64,000 nt of DNA from Hirudinaria manillensis (lineage: Eukaryota; Annelida; Clitellata; Hirudinida; Hirudinidae): contig CM067536.1 in the NCBI GenBank assembly GCA_034509925.1, forward strand, positions 460,001 through 524,000. Reading direction: 5' to 3'. The notes under the pieces are model-generated. The model ran no database searches, was not told the origin of the DNA, and worked only from the letters and a program-made list of their open reading frames with translations. Made by a program: the position numbers and the translations under genes. Shown here one piece after another: positions 37,398-49,521 of the stretch; positions within the stretch are counted from its first letter, which is position 1, and the number at the start of each line of letters is the position of its first letter.

Positions 37398-40300
37398 CTA
37401 AATTAACAAAGAATCAATTAATTAAGTGTTTACTAATTTCTGGTACTTTGTCTCGGGTACTTAAAAATAAATATGAATTTTCAGTGATGAAAATATAATT
37501 AATAATAATAATCTGCATTTCATCTAGTTATTCAAGATCACTATTTCTATTAGTGCTATAACCATCACTATGCTGATCATTGCAGCAAAACAAGCCATTG
37601 TTTCAAAGATGACTTGTTATGACTTTTGCTTTTAAGATTGCATGAAGGAAAATATCCATCTGAGTGCTTGCATGCCACATTAAAGGACTCTTTATTAAAA
37701 CATAATTTGTGTATACATTTATATATATATTTATTATATTCAAAATTAATTAATTTTCAAAATAATCAAATCACCTACCATTGAAATAATAGGATGTCAT
37801 AAAACCTATAATCACCTGTTGTCACAAGTCATTAAAAGTGGATTAAATTTAATTCAAGTAAAAAACTAAACAGTTAACCTGTTCCAACATTCTTATTTGC
37901 AGTAGGACTTTAAATGAATTTCAATGTTTTCAATAAAAAAATTTTATTTGAGAATGTCAAAGCTTTACAAAATTACTTTTTTACCTTTGAACCTCTTTTA
38001 TTTCTTCTGCAATGATGGCAGGATTTTAAAAAATTAAACTATTTTACATTTATTTATAAAATTAAAAACATTTCTAATAAAGTAATTCAAAAAGTAGGCC
38101 TTTCAATGAATTACAATGTTTTTCAAACAAAAACAGATTTTATGTGTTAAAATAATGAGGACTTACAAATTTACCATTTATGATTTATAAGTTCCATTCT
38201 TTCAATTAAAAAATTAAACAGTTAACCTGTTCCAACTTTCTTATCTGCAGTACGACTTTAAATGAATTTCAATGTTTTCAATAAAAAAAATTTTATTTGA
38301 GAATGTTAAAAGTTTACAAAATTACCTTTTAGAAGTTTGAACCTCTTTAATTTCTTCTGGAATGATGGAAGGATTATAAAAAATTAAACTATTACATTTA
38401 TTTATAAAATTAAATCATTTCTTTTAAAATAATTCTGTTGATAAATCAAAGAGCAAATATTTTCCATGATTCAAGCAAACCTAAACTTTCTTTTAAAATG
38501 GTTTAATATTAAAAAACCAGGATTTAAATTTTTAGAATTTAGTTAAAACTAGATTATCACTCACTTTTTTTAGTTTTTACCAAAAAAGAATATAATACAT
38601 TACAACTTTGCCATTATTAAAGTCATTACCTCAATAAAATATTAAAATTTAACTAAATTTTGAATTGTTTATTTGCAGCATTGAAGGAAAAGATTAAAAG
38701 TGGATTGAACCTAAATTAATAAAATCTCATACATTTATAGGTAACAAAACAGCTAACCTGTCCGAACATTGTCTGCAGTAGGCCTTTCAATGAATTACAA
38801 TGTTTTTCAAACAAAAACAGATTTTATTTGTTAAAATAACGAGGCTTTACAAATTTACCGTTTATGATTTATAAGTGGCATACTTTCTCCTTCTTGAGCA
38901 TTATTTGTGGCAGAAGAATCTATCAAAATTGAGCTACATTGTATTTTACATGTGTATATAAAATTAAAATGTATTTCCGTAAATAAATCAGGTCTCATAG
39001 CTATTATAGTAATCCTCTTGTGTGTTATTTTATGTGTTATTTTACTTAGGTTAGTATGCACTTTTAAAAATGTTAGCTGTTAAATCTTTTTATAAAGATA
39101 AATCATACAATCAAAGATAAATCATACAATCAAAGATAAATCATATAATCAAATTATAGATAAATCAATAAATCAAGGGACATAAATTTGATACAGATGC
39201 ATTTAGATAAGATATGCTTTGAAATTGTGTAATATTATAAATAAAACACGTTCATAATAAATGTGATTTAGATTTTAAATGTATAACAGTTTTGTTAGAA
39301 TTGGATTTTCACTCACTTTTTGTTCTTTTTGCTATTTTTCTGATCATAATGATGCTGCAAATTAAAAAAATTTTTAATAAAACCTATAAAAAGATTTAAT
39401 AGCTAACATTTTTAAAAGTGCATACTAACCTAAGTAAAATAACACATAAAATAACTAAGAGGATTACTATAGTAGCTATGAGACCTGAAAATGGGCATAC
39501 AATATTATTATTATTATTATTCATATTCTTGCAAGAATTATTAAATTAAAATATTTAATTTTAATAAATTAAAGATTAAGGACACAAGAATGAACTGACC
39601 TTTATTTAAAATTTCAATCTGTGATGACTCTTGTGGTTCTTGAACAACTTCAACCTCCATAGCTTCAATAATGCACTCTTTATTGCTCCCAAGTTGACAC
39701 TTGGCAATGCAGGTGTAAATACCAGGTGAGTTCATATTTTCAACAGGCAAGATTGCATAAGGATTTTCAACTATGGCTCCTGCAATTTCATGAACCCAAT
39801 AATATGAACATAGGACATTTGCACTCTTGTTGGCCAAACATTTCTTGTTGTGGAGGTCATTGGAAGATATGGGTGGAGATCTTTCTGTCATGTTTTTGAT
39901 ATCTGATGTTTTATAAAAAAAAGCTTTAAAGTAAACTTATGGAGTGCTAAATATTTATTTAAGATTATAATTCAACTATTAAAATAGTATTAAATGGCTA
40001 AAACTAGAAGTAATTCAATGCCAAAAAATGAAATTTTAATGTAATTAACCCAAAAGATATTAATGTTGTTGCAACCTACATAGGATTCTGAACTCATGCA
40101 ACTGGCATGGTTTGACTTGAGTATCATCCAAAACACATTGAAATATTGAGTTGAATTGCATCTCATAAGCAACAGATAAGTTGGTTTGAATTGAAATCTT
40201 TTTTGTTTCATCTTTCACTTCATGGTTTATTGGTGATGAATTTAATTTCTTTTCCAATGAATTAAATTTATATTTTTCAATCCATCTGAGATGAAGAAGG

Positions 40301-40971
40301 TTATAATTGATGTTGCCAAAGTAATTGAAAGAACATTTCAGATTTAAAACATCTGCTTCTATTCCATAGCAATCATTTTCTCCAATCAATGTCAGGTCTT
40401 TCTTCATATTTTCATTGCATTCCAATTCTGTATACAAATTTAAAGTATTTAAGTATTGCATAATATAATTAATTTAACACTTAACTTGTAATCACAAACC
40501 TCCAACAACAAGTTCTATTTCAATGAAATATGTCATTTGATCCAAGCCATATTTCTTTTCATATTCTTCTGAATCTCCAACCATGCAAATATATTTTCCT
40601 GCACTTTCCTCGCTTGCTTTAAGTATTTTCAGATTACAAGAGAGTTCATGAGAATGACACTGGCCTTCATAATTCTTGTTAGTTGCTTCATTCCAATCCA
40701 TGTAATACAATTGATAATTCATGTCACCTTGAAGTGAAACATGGCTCCATCTTGCTCTTGTTAAATTGCTTATATTGTGTTCACATTGAAGAACCACTGA
40801 TTCACCTTTAGTTACTGCTACCACCTCAGGTTTTGGTCCTGTTACCACAAAATGAACAATATTTTATTAATTATATGTATTAACAAATTCTTTAAAAACA
40901 TTTGTGTGACTCCAATGATGATTCCACTTACAAATTACTTATATATATACATATTTGTAAGTTGAATCATC

Positions 40972-41002
<31 letters not shown>

Positions 41003-41782
41003 CATTACAATATATATATATATATCATTACAACCATAAATACTGGTTTAATTTTTTAAATTATTGTAAAATCAACCAGAGTGGCACCATCTAGCTATGA
41101 ATGTCAAGAATGGAAATCTGGAGCAGTTTTCACAATTATACCCTTTAATAAAAGCCTGAAACTCTGAATTCTCATTTACAAAGACATCAATATTAGTACC
41201 TCTTATGACCAACTCAACTTCAGTGATGGGATTCAATTTCATTTCATGTTCTTGTCCAACATAACAAATATATTTTCCTGAATCTTCCTTTCTTGCTTGA
41301 ATCAATATGAGACTGCATTTTGATATCAATGTTTCATGTGGTTCACAGGAGACTTCAAAACCACTTTTTAAAATTTTGTTGGGTTGTTGAGTGTCATACA
41401 AGGTTTCATTTAAGCCTTCAAGTGTTGAGTTTGAAATAAATTCCCATTTAACTCTTGTTACTTTTTCTAATTCATGATTGCAATCCAATTCAAAAGTTAT
41501 ATTCTCTCTCACCAGGAATCAGTCCATTTTAGGATCTGAAAACAATTTTAGACAAATAATAAATAGATCTTCTCAGAAGTGAATTAGTTCTTTTATATCA
41601 AGCATAAGCAAACTACATTAAATTGTAAACTTTTACAAACCTTACTAACTTAATAATCAGTAACATTGATCATATTCATTGTTTGACTTCAAGACTACGT
41701 TTTAACAATTGAAGGACTCACCTCCGACAACAACGGAATAACTGACGACTATAAAAAACCCTAGAATCATGACTAGTTGCAT
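34042..41782 (-). CDS. Gene B: four-Ig transmembrane protein with spermidine-synthase-like domain; carries an in-frame stop
   Basis: Exons on the minus strand: 41782-41722 (signal), 41535-41200 (Ig1), 40838-40500 (Ig2), 40427-40080 (Ig3), 39902-39600 (Ig4), 39484-39430 (transmembrane), 39354-39317 (basic juxtamembrane), then 37397-37289, 36344-36252, 35974-35815, 34999-34916, 34733-34585 and 34086-34042 (synthase-like, ending in TAA). Splice phases match genes A and C exon by exon. The SAM-site segment reads VLAIGIQNVNIVEDLL (GGG lost) and the catalytic segment DIIINNLSYPQ. The first synthase exon (ending IYE in A and C) was not found; three short alternative exons may replace it. A TGA at 41521-41519 interrupts Ig1 where A and C have Arg, so B is either a recent pseudogene or uses an alternative acceptor. 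Confidence 0.75.
37860..38920 (-). repeat. Tandem intronic repeats with short alternative linker exons in gene B
   Basis: Segments beginning near 37866, 38215 and 38755 share long stretches (AACAGTTAACCTGTTCC or a close variant, a CTTTAAATGAATTTCAATG-type block, then TTTTATTTG.GAATGT). They carry short possible exons on the minus strand: 38919-38859 (DSSATNNAQEGESMPL), 38356-38326 (EEIKEVQTSKR) and 38006-37985 (EEIKEVQ). Each has AG/GT boundaries, enters in phase 1 and exits in phase 2, so exactly one at a time could join the juxtamembrane exon (exit 1) to the first located synthase exon (entry 2). This layout would suit mutually exclusive exons, which is an inference. Confidence 0.45.
38985..39492. 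repeat. Inverted duplication of the transmembrane exon
   Basis: The plus strand at 38992-39049 carries an intact-looking transmembrane exon (GLIAIIVILLCVILCVILL) with AG acceptor and GTTAGT donor. It is nearly the same as the gene B exon on the minus strand at 39484-39430. The similarity continues about 40 bp past the donor on both arms. The arms are about 100 bp and face each other across about 300 bp, so the DNA or RNA could form a hairpin. The plus-strand copy has no neighbouring exons in phase and is probably a relic. Confidence 0.8.
39317..41782 (-). CDS. Gene B ectodomain, transmembrane and juxtamembrane exons
   Basis: Signal peptide MQLVMILGFFIVVSYSVVV, donor GTGAGT. Ig1 (FELDC, VKWEFIS, DSGKYICYVG) contains the premature TGA five codons into the exon. 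Ig2 (LQCEHN, ARWSHVS, SAGKYICMVG) is the most divergent Ig2 of the three genes. Ig3 differs from gene A at only about five residues plus one insertion. Ig4 has LCSYYWVH and GIYTCIAKC. The transmembrane helix is GLIATIVILLVILCVILL; the following 38-nt exon encodes a Lys/Arg-rich segment (IMIRKIAKRTK), consistent with a cytoplasmic anchor. Confidence 0.78.
40974..41025. repeat. AT dinucleotide repeat in gene B intron 2
   Basis: Two AT runs are separated by CATTACAA, between the Ig1 and Ig2 exons. A nearby self-complementary stretch around 40928-40965 (CAAATTACTTATATATATAC and its near-inverse) could form a hairpin. Confidence 0.9.
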
Positions 41783-42303
41783 AGCGAAAAACTACTTTCA
41801 CCATACTTAAATATGTCCAGCAAATATGTGGTGAAAGGATGTGACTTCCTACTCACAAAGATTGTAGTCAGCGTTTCAATAACAAAGTATTCTTATACCA
41901 TCACTCAATAACCTGCCTTCTAACCCATGTTTACATTTCAGTTCTGATGCTGGGAAAATCCCGTAATGTTAAGAATGCTACTGATGATCCTGAATAACTG
42001 CCAAATTAGAACATACTTGTACAAAATATTTTATATATATAAATATATTGTTATTATAAGCTTTATGAATCTTTAGAGGATTTATAAATTCAAATTCTAA
42101 ATAGAACTTAATGTCAAAATATATTGGGCCATGTGAATGAAATTGGACATATCTTAAAGCATAATCTCCGATGTTCTTATTATTTTCTCTTTTCAATCAT
42201 TTGAATCGTGAATGACGATTGGGAAAACCAGTCTTGCCATTTTTCTTCAATTTCAATTCGATGTGTCTACTAATTGGTAAAGAGTCAGATTTATGTCTTA
42301 AGA
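41783..42303. promoter_or_regulatory. Head-to-head intergenic region of genes B and C
   Basis: Only 521 bp separate the start codons of B (41782, -) and C (42304, +). The region must hold both 5' UTRs and probably a bidirectional promoter. No repeats or recognisable promoter motif were seen. Shared control of the two receptors would follow if transcription starts are here. Confidence 0.45.
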
Positions 42304-45300
42304 ATGAAAATAATCATCCTTTTTATAATTTCGACTATTGTTATCAGGAGTCAACTTAGTCTCAACTTAGGTGAGAAGAACTTTGCTGATGTTATGAGAA
42401 TCCACTTTGGCATTTTCCAATATTTATGATGCAAGAATTAAAATAAATACGATTTTCTTCGAATTGACGTTAAAATAGATAGTTAATAAATGTCAATTCC
42501 CATTGAATTATAAATACTTAAGTAATATTATTTCAAAAAAATGTCTTTAAAGAGTTTAACATTAAAGGTTCTAATCATCAAACAGTTCATGATGGACAGT
42601 GTAAATTGTAACGAACGTAACTAATTGTGGTCTAGTAACGTGTTATTTTTTCTGATTAACTGCAACCTTAATTCAGTTGCAAACCTAACGCCTGTAATTG
42701 TAACTGTAATTTTGGATGATTAATTTTGCCATCATATAGTTTGTAAATAATGATTATATTATCAAATGCTTTTAATTTGCAGCTTGGATTATCTGCATTT
42801 TTTGAATATTAAATTTAGCAATTATTTATAGAACCAAAAAGGGATCGATTTGTGTTGAGAGAGCATACAAAGTTTGAATTGGATTGCAATAACAAATTAG
42901 AAAAAGTAACAAGAGTTGTATGGGAGTTTATTTCAACCTCAACACATGAAGACTTAAATGAAACCATATACACCATATATGACAGTCAACAACCCAGCAA
43001 TACTTTAAAAAGTGGTTTTGAAGTCTCCTGTGAACCACATGAAACATTGATATCAAAATGCAGTCTCAAATTGGTTCGAGCAAGAAAGGAAGATTCAGGA
43101 AAATATATTTGTTATGTTGGACAAGAAGTTGATGCTGAGTTTGACTCCAATGCATTGAAGCCTGTTACTGAGATTGAGTTGGTTATAAGAGGTTATTACA
43201 AATTGTTATTAAATTTAAATGCAAATTAATTTTTTTATTTTAATGTCCTTGTTTTTAGTAAAAATGATTTGCATAAAGCAAGTTTATAATTTATCTGAAT
43301 GAAAGAGAGAATCTTCATTTCGATCCAGATTATTTCTTAAGTTAAATTTGTATGATTACAGTTTCTAAATTTATCAGGATATAAAATTAAATTGTATTAA
43401 AATCAGTCAACTACATTTATGAAATTATATGGCATGTTATCATAACTCAAGAAATGCCTTAATTGAAGGACCTACATACAAAACAATATTAGCAAACAAA
43501 GGTGATCCAATTATTCTTCCATGTGAACACAACATAACAAATTTAACACGAGCAAGATGGAGCCATGTTTCAACAAAGGGTGTTTTAACTTATGCTGTTT
43601 ATCACATGCCTGCAAAAGAAACATCAAACAAGAATTATGAAGTTCAATGTGAACCTCATGAACTTTATTGTAATCTGAAAATACTTGAAGCAAACAAGGA
43701 AAGTGCAGGAAAATATATTTGCAAGGTTGGAGAATCACAAGAGTTTGAAAAGAAATATGGTTTGGATTCAATGACACATTTTATTGAAATAGAACTTGTT
43801 GTTGGAGGTAAGTGGTTGTAAATATCAATTATTAAGTTTTAATAATTTAATAAATTCACTAAATTATAAACAGAATTGGAATGCAATGAAAATATGAAGA
43901 GAGACCTAACATTGATTGGAGAAAATGATTGCTATGGAATAGAAGCAGATGTTTTAAATCTGAAATGTTATTTCAATCACTTTGGCAACATCAATTATAA
44001 CCTTCTTCATCTCAGATGGATTGAAAAATATAAATTTAATTCATTGGAAAAGAAATTAAATTCATCACCAATAAACCATGAAGTGAAAGATGGAACAAAA
44101 AAGATTTCAATTCAAACCAACTTATCTGTTGCTTATGAGATGCAAAACTCAATATTTCAATGTGTTTTGGATGATACTCAAGTCAAACCATGCCAGTTGC
44201 ATGAGTTCAGAACTCAATGTGAGGAAAATAAGATTTCACTCAAGTTGTTATTATCAAATTAATTAATGATGTGATGAATTATCATTAAGATTTAAAATTT
44301 GATATTGTTGATAGAATAATTATTTAATATTATTTATAGAATAAATTTATTTAAATGAAAGTTTTTGCACTCAATTTTAAAGAATTTTAAATAAGATCAT
44401 GGAGAGCTGAGAATTTTGACACGTTTCCCATAAATTGAGATTTAATTTGTTTTTTTTTATTCCTGCTTATATTGTTATCATTTAACAGTTGACTAATTAG
44501 TTAAACAGTTTAAAAGCAGGAGTTAAATCAATATGTGAGGTTCTTGATAATATATATCAAGATGTAAAGTATTTCCCAAAAAAGTCTCCATCGAGATACT
44601 TTTAATATGAACCCTAATTGAGTTTGTCATCCAATATTAACAAAAGTATCATAGGTCTGTTACAATGGTTGCTCTTGGCTGATATTTCCAGATTTGTCCT
44701 TAAAACGGCATCACAAAATTAACTCCATTTGTAGATTGTTATCCATTAGTTAGTCAGCAACCATAATGCTTATGCAAGGGATATTTTAAATATTGATTCC
44801 TTCAGGGGTCTCACCTCGAGGTTCTTGGTAATCAGATAAACAAGCAATTCAGGAAAAAATAGTACATGGAAATATGATGGAGAGAAATCAGTTTGGAATC
44901 TTTGTTGAGGAACTGTAGAGATGAATTTTAAACAATTTTTAAATTGAATCAAGTGAAAAATAAGATATTAGATGCTGGAAACTCCTCCACGGAGCTTTCC
45001 GACAGGGATCCTCAGAGAAGGTCCCCCATCTTCGAACGTTGTGGGCCGCATCCGGTGATCAGCCGGATGTCCCTGCCGGTTTCCATGTGCGGACTCAAAA
45101 GCTTAGGCTTTGGAAGGCTCTCATTGGCCTCTTTATGCCATCACGTGCCAGACTGGAGCGACTACTGAAAGCTCTCGTTGGCTTCTTTCGTCGCTGCACT
45201 CAGTCGCTGAAGCGACGCCACCTAGCCCCTACGACTCTCAGTGGCCTTCTTTCCGTCATCCCTGCCGCCCAACAGTATCGACTTGGGCTTTAAATTTTCT

Positions 45301-48300
45301 TTGCAGCGGCGCGCGGTAACAGACATTTCCGTCACCGGCTCCGCGCCTCTCGGGCGATGAATTGCTTCGGTGGATTTATTCTGACCGGAGATCGGCGGCT
45401 TTCTCCGGTCCTTTCGCTGTGGCATCCGAAGATGTTTCCTTGCCTCTCATTTGCCAGATCCAGAACGAAGCTGCCTCCGCCGCTTCAGACATCTTTGTCA
45501 TCGTCTTCGTTCTTTCTCGGCTAGATAGGCCTATTTTCGTGAGGAATGCGTAAGTCGACTTGCCGACTACGCCCCTTGCGCCAACTTCTATTGGGAAGAG
45601 GTCAATTCTGAACCCTTTCGCTTCCAGGTCCACCGCCAGATCTGCATACTTTTCCGCTTTTAGCACATTGCTATATTGCATTCTGTCCTCCCATGGGACC
45701 GTCAACTCCACCAAAATGATGGCATCTGACGACGGTGACATCAACGCAATGTCCGGCCTCTTGCCACTCTCAATCAGCACCTGGGGATAGTGCCTCATTC
45801 CTTCTAAGTCGGCTGCGACTGTCCAATCGTTTGCCTCTGCAAGGATGTCCTTTCTTGGCGTTTTACATCGCTTTCTGCAGAGGTGTGCGTGGCCCTCGCG
45901 CAGGAAGTAAATCTTCCGCTGCTTGGAGATTGCGCGCGAGTTTGCTCTGGTTACTGCTGCTTTGGTGGCCTCACACACTTCTCGAAGAACCTGATTGTGT
46001 CGCCACGTATACCGACCATGGGCAAGGGCGTATGTGCAGTTGCTGAGCACATGATGCAGTGTCTCGGCTCCGTCGCAGAGTCCACATTTGGCGTCTTCTA
46101 CTAACCCCCACCTCCTTAAATTGTCCTTGGAAGGCAACTGATTATAAATCGATCTTACCGCAAAGGCCAGCCGGAGCGGGGACAACTTCCATAAATCGCT
46201 CCAGGTAAGGGACCGTTCGATCACACCCTCCCAAGTTGTCCACTTACCCTGTTGTGCTAACTGTACGGCCTTTGTGACTCGATCTTGTTCCTCTTTCCGC
46301 CTCCTCTCCTGGCCAATCATCGTACCTCTAGTCGATGAGCTGGCCTGGGACCATTTTTGGAAGTGGTTCCATCCCACTGCGTGACGGTCTGTCTGGATAG
46401 GACCTCTTACTTCTTCGAACATCAGTACATTTACTGACTCGTCGATCTCTTTCTGCGCTCGGAACTTCTTTCCAGATCTGAGCAGTGGATTAACTTCGCG
46501 GATCCTGTTGTCCGCGGAGTTATTGAGCATCCACTGCGTTCGGATTTTGGAGAGTTTGTACTCCTCCACGATGGACCTAAGTGGCAGTCTAAGGCTCGTG
46601 CTCCTGCTGTAGAGGGCAACCGACGACAATGCTAGAGGTAAACCCAGCCATGTCCAGGTGTGCCGATTGATTTTCCTCTCTAGCCCCTCTACCGCCGATA
46701 GACCAATCTCATAGATGGTCAAAGGCCAAAGGAGTCTGGGCAGGAGCACAAACTGCAAAAGCCACACTTTGAAACGACCCTGGAGCGGCGCCGCCTCGAT
46801 CGCTTGCAGCCCCTTACTGGTTTGCGTGACTATGGCGTTCTTCATGCTCTCGTCGGTGAGCGAGTCGTCAAACATCCTTTTTAGACTCTTCACAGGCTCC
46901 TCGGATACTGTGGGGATTCGTTGTCCCGCCACCTCGAAGAACGCGTCCCTGCAAATTTTCCCTCTAACCAAAGAGAGACTCCTGGACTTCGCAGGTTTGA
47001 AGGCCATACGACACCATCCTAGCAAGTCGTCCAGCTTGTCCAGGGTTTCCTGAACGATTCGCTTCCTATTCATAATCAGGGTGGTGTCGTCCATGAATGT
47101 CTTTATTGGAGGCATGTACACACCCTTGCCAATGTGCGCCTCTGGAATGTCGGACCCAACTGCCTTCAGTAGGATCTGCATCGCCAGTACGAACAGGGTC
47201 GGATAGATCGCACACCCCATGGCAATCCCGACCTCCAGAGGAACCCATCTCGTCGTGTACGCTTGGGTGGAGAAACGCATCATGAACCCTTTAAAATATT
47301 CCTGGAGGATATGGATAACGGGCTGAGGCACATGGTGTGCCTCCAACGTCTTCCACAGGAGTTGATGCGGCACCGACCCATATGCGTTTGCTAGGTCCAG
47401 CCACACTACGTACAGACTCAACCGGCCCCTCCTGGCCCTCTGGATCGCCTCCCATATCATGGAGGTGTGTTCGATGCAACCAGGTACACCTGGAACTCCT
47501 CCCTTTTGGACAGATATGTCAACGTACTGGTTAGCCATCACAAACTCTGTGAGCCTCGATGCCATTATGGAGAAGAATATCTTCCCCTCTACATTCAGCA
47601 GTGATATGGGTCTGAATTGATTCAGATCCCTGGAGTCTTTCTCCTTTGGAATATAGACGCCCTCTGCCTTTTTCCATTCATCGTGGATCGTGGCGGAAGA
47701 CCACGCCCCCTCGACGAGAGAATACAGCAGATATAGTGTCTTGGGGCATCTCTTGTACAGGAGATATGGAACTCCATTGGGTCCTGGCTGAGCGGTTTCT
47801 CGCTTTTCTAACGACTCTTTTCACCTCCTCGAGCGAAGGAGACGCCATACAAAAGGGGCTGGCTGGCAGCGGCACCGCCGGAATGTCCAGCCTTTCCTGA
47901 AGAGCTTCGTGATGGAGGAGGTCACTATAGGTTCTGACTAAGTGTTCCTCCAGTTTTTCTTGCTCTACAGTAAGCACACCCGATTTTGGAGGATCTAACA
48001 GCGACCTCCCACACTTATAGGGATCGCTGAAGAAGCTTCTCATAGCTTTCCTCCTCTCGTATTTCCTCTTCCGCGCTCTTTCAGCTCCGCGCAAGTCCCT
48101 CACACGTCTTTTAACGTCCTCCCATAGGACGGAGAGTCCTTCTCTCTCATCTTCGTTGGCCACTTTCCACCGCCGGCGGAGCGCCTTTTTCTCGCCCTTT
48201 AGGCGTTTAATGTCGCGCTGAGGCCTGGATTCATACACCTTCTGAGGTTCCTTTGCAGGGATGACCCCAAACTTTTCGACACATTTGTCGTAAATGAAGT

Positions 48301-49521
48301 CGCTGAAGGACTTCACTGATCCATCCTTCAGGACTTTATTCAGCCCTCGCTTCAGCTCCTCATCCAGTCCTGACCAGCTTTCCTTATCGCTTCCTCGAGG
48401 GAACCTGATCCTAGCTCTCGGGGGGTCTTGTCCTGGCATGAGACTCGGACACACACGGAACTGTGGTGTGACTCCGGTCCGGTGTCGTCCGGCGTTTTAT
48501 AATATATTATAACAGATTATGAAACTTTAAATTATAATTTGGAAAATTGGAAAAGATATCATATGTTCACAAGCTCAAACATTGATAATGGAGTTATGGT
48601 ATTAGTTGTCAACATGAAATCAATTATTTAATATTTTAATTTATTCAAATCATCAGATGTCAGAAACACCACAGAAAGTCCTCTACCTTTAAACTCCAAT
48701 GACCTTCAAAATAAAATCTGTTTGGTCCAAAAGAGTCAAAATGTTGAATGTTCTTATTTTTGGGTTCATGAAAGACAAGGATCCATGGCTGAGAATCCAC
48801 ATGCAATGTTGCCTGTTGAAAATATGAAATCACTTGGTATTTACACATGCTATGCAAAATGTGATGTTGGAAATCATAAAACTCATTGCATCATCAAAGC
48901 TATGGAATTTAAAGTTATTCATGGATCACATACATCGGGCCTAATTGGTTAATATTTGTTTATTAATTAATTGCTTTTAAGTTAATGAATTTAATTTCTT
49001 TATTCAGCATTTTCTGAAATGAAAAATTAATTATCCTTCAGGTTTAATAGTTATTCCAATTATACTGGTCTTAGCAGCCTTAATTGTTGTGATTGTGTTG
49101 AGGTTGGTGATCAATTTAGTTTGGAAATAATTGAAATATTTAAATGCCATTTCCTGCATATTTGTGAAAATTTTAATTTCAAGAAAGAAAAAAGTTCTTT
49201 TCTGGAAAACAAATAGAAATAAACAGAAAGAAACCACAGAAAATAAAGGTAATAATAATTGTAATATATAGAAACATTCTGATAACAATAATATTCCTTT
49301 TAATGCTAGATATTTAACAAAATTAACAATTGTGCTCATATTATATTTACATATATATTTACATATTTACATACATATTTAAAGAAATATTTCATAAAAA
49401 ATTATAGTGACATGATAAATAACTTATTGTAAATTTGTAATTTTCATTGCATTTGAAGATGAACATGAAATTGTGGGTTTATTGGATCAGAAAAAGCAGG
49501 AGGGAAGACATGAAGAAGATG
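42304..49521 (+). CDS. Gene C ectodomain, transmembrane and juxtamembrane exons
   Basis: Signal peptide MKIIILFIISTIVIRSQLS, donor GTGAGA. Ig1: FELDC, VVWEFIS, DSGKYICYVG. Ig2: LPCEHN, ARWSHVS, SAGKYICKVG. Ig3: LKCYFNHFG, LRWIEKY, IFQCVLDD. Ig4: VECSYFWVH, GIYTCYAKC. The transmembrane helix is GLIVIPIILVLAALIVVIVL, then RKKKVLFWKTNRNKQKE, a strong cytoplasmic stop-transfer signal. Ig3 to Ig4 is split by a 4.4-kb intron that contains an antisense R2-type LINE. Ig1-Ig4 exons are all phase 1-1, so domains can be skipped or swapped without loss of frame. Confidence 0.82.

Noticed and set aside
46715..47053. Plus-strand frames inside the R2-type LINE
   Set aside because: Antisense shadows of the reverse-transcriptase frame.
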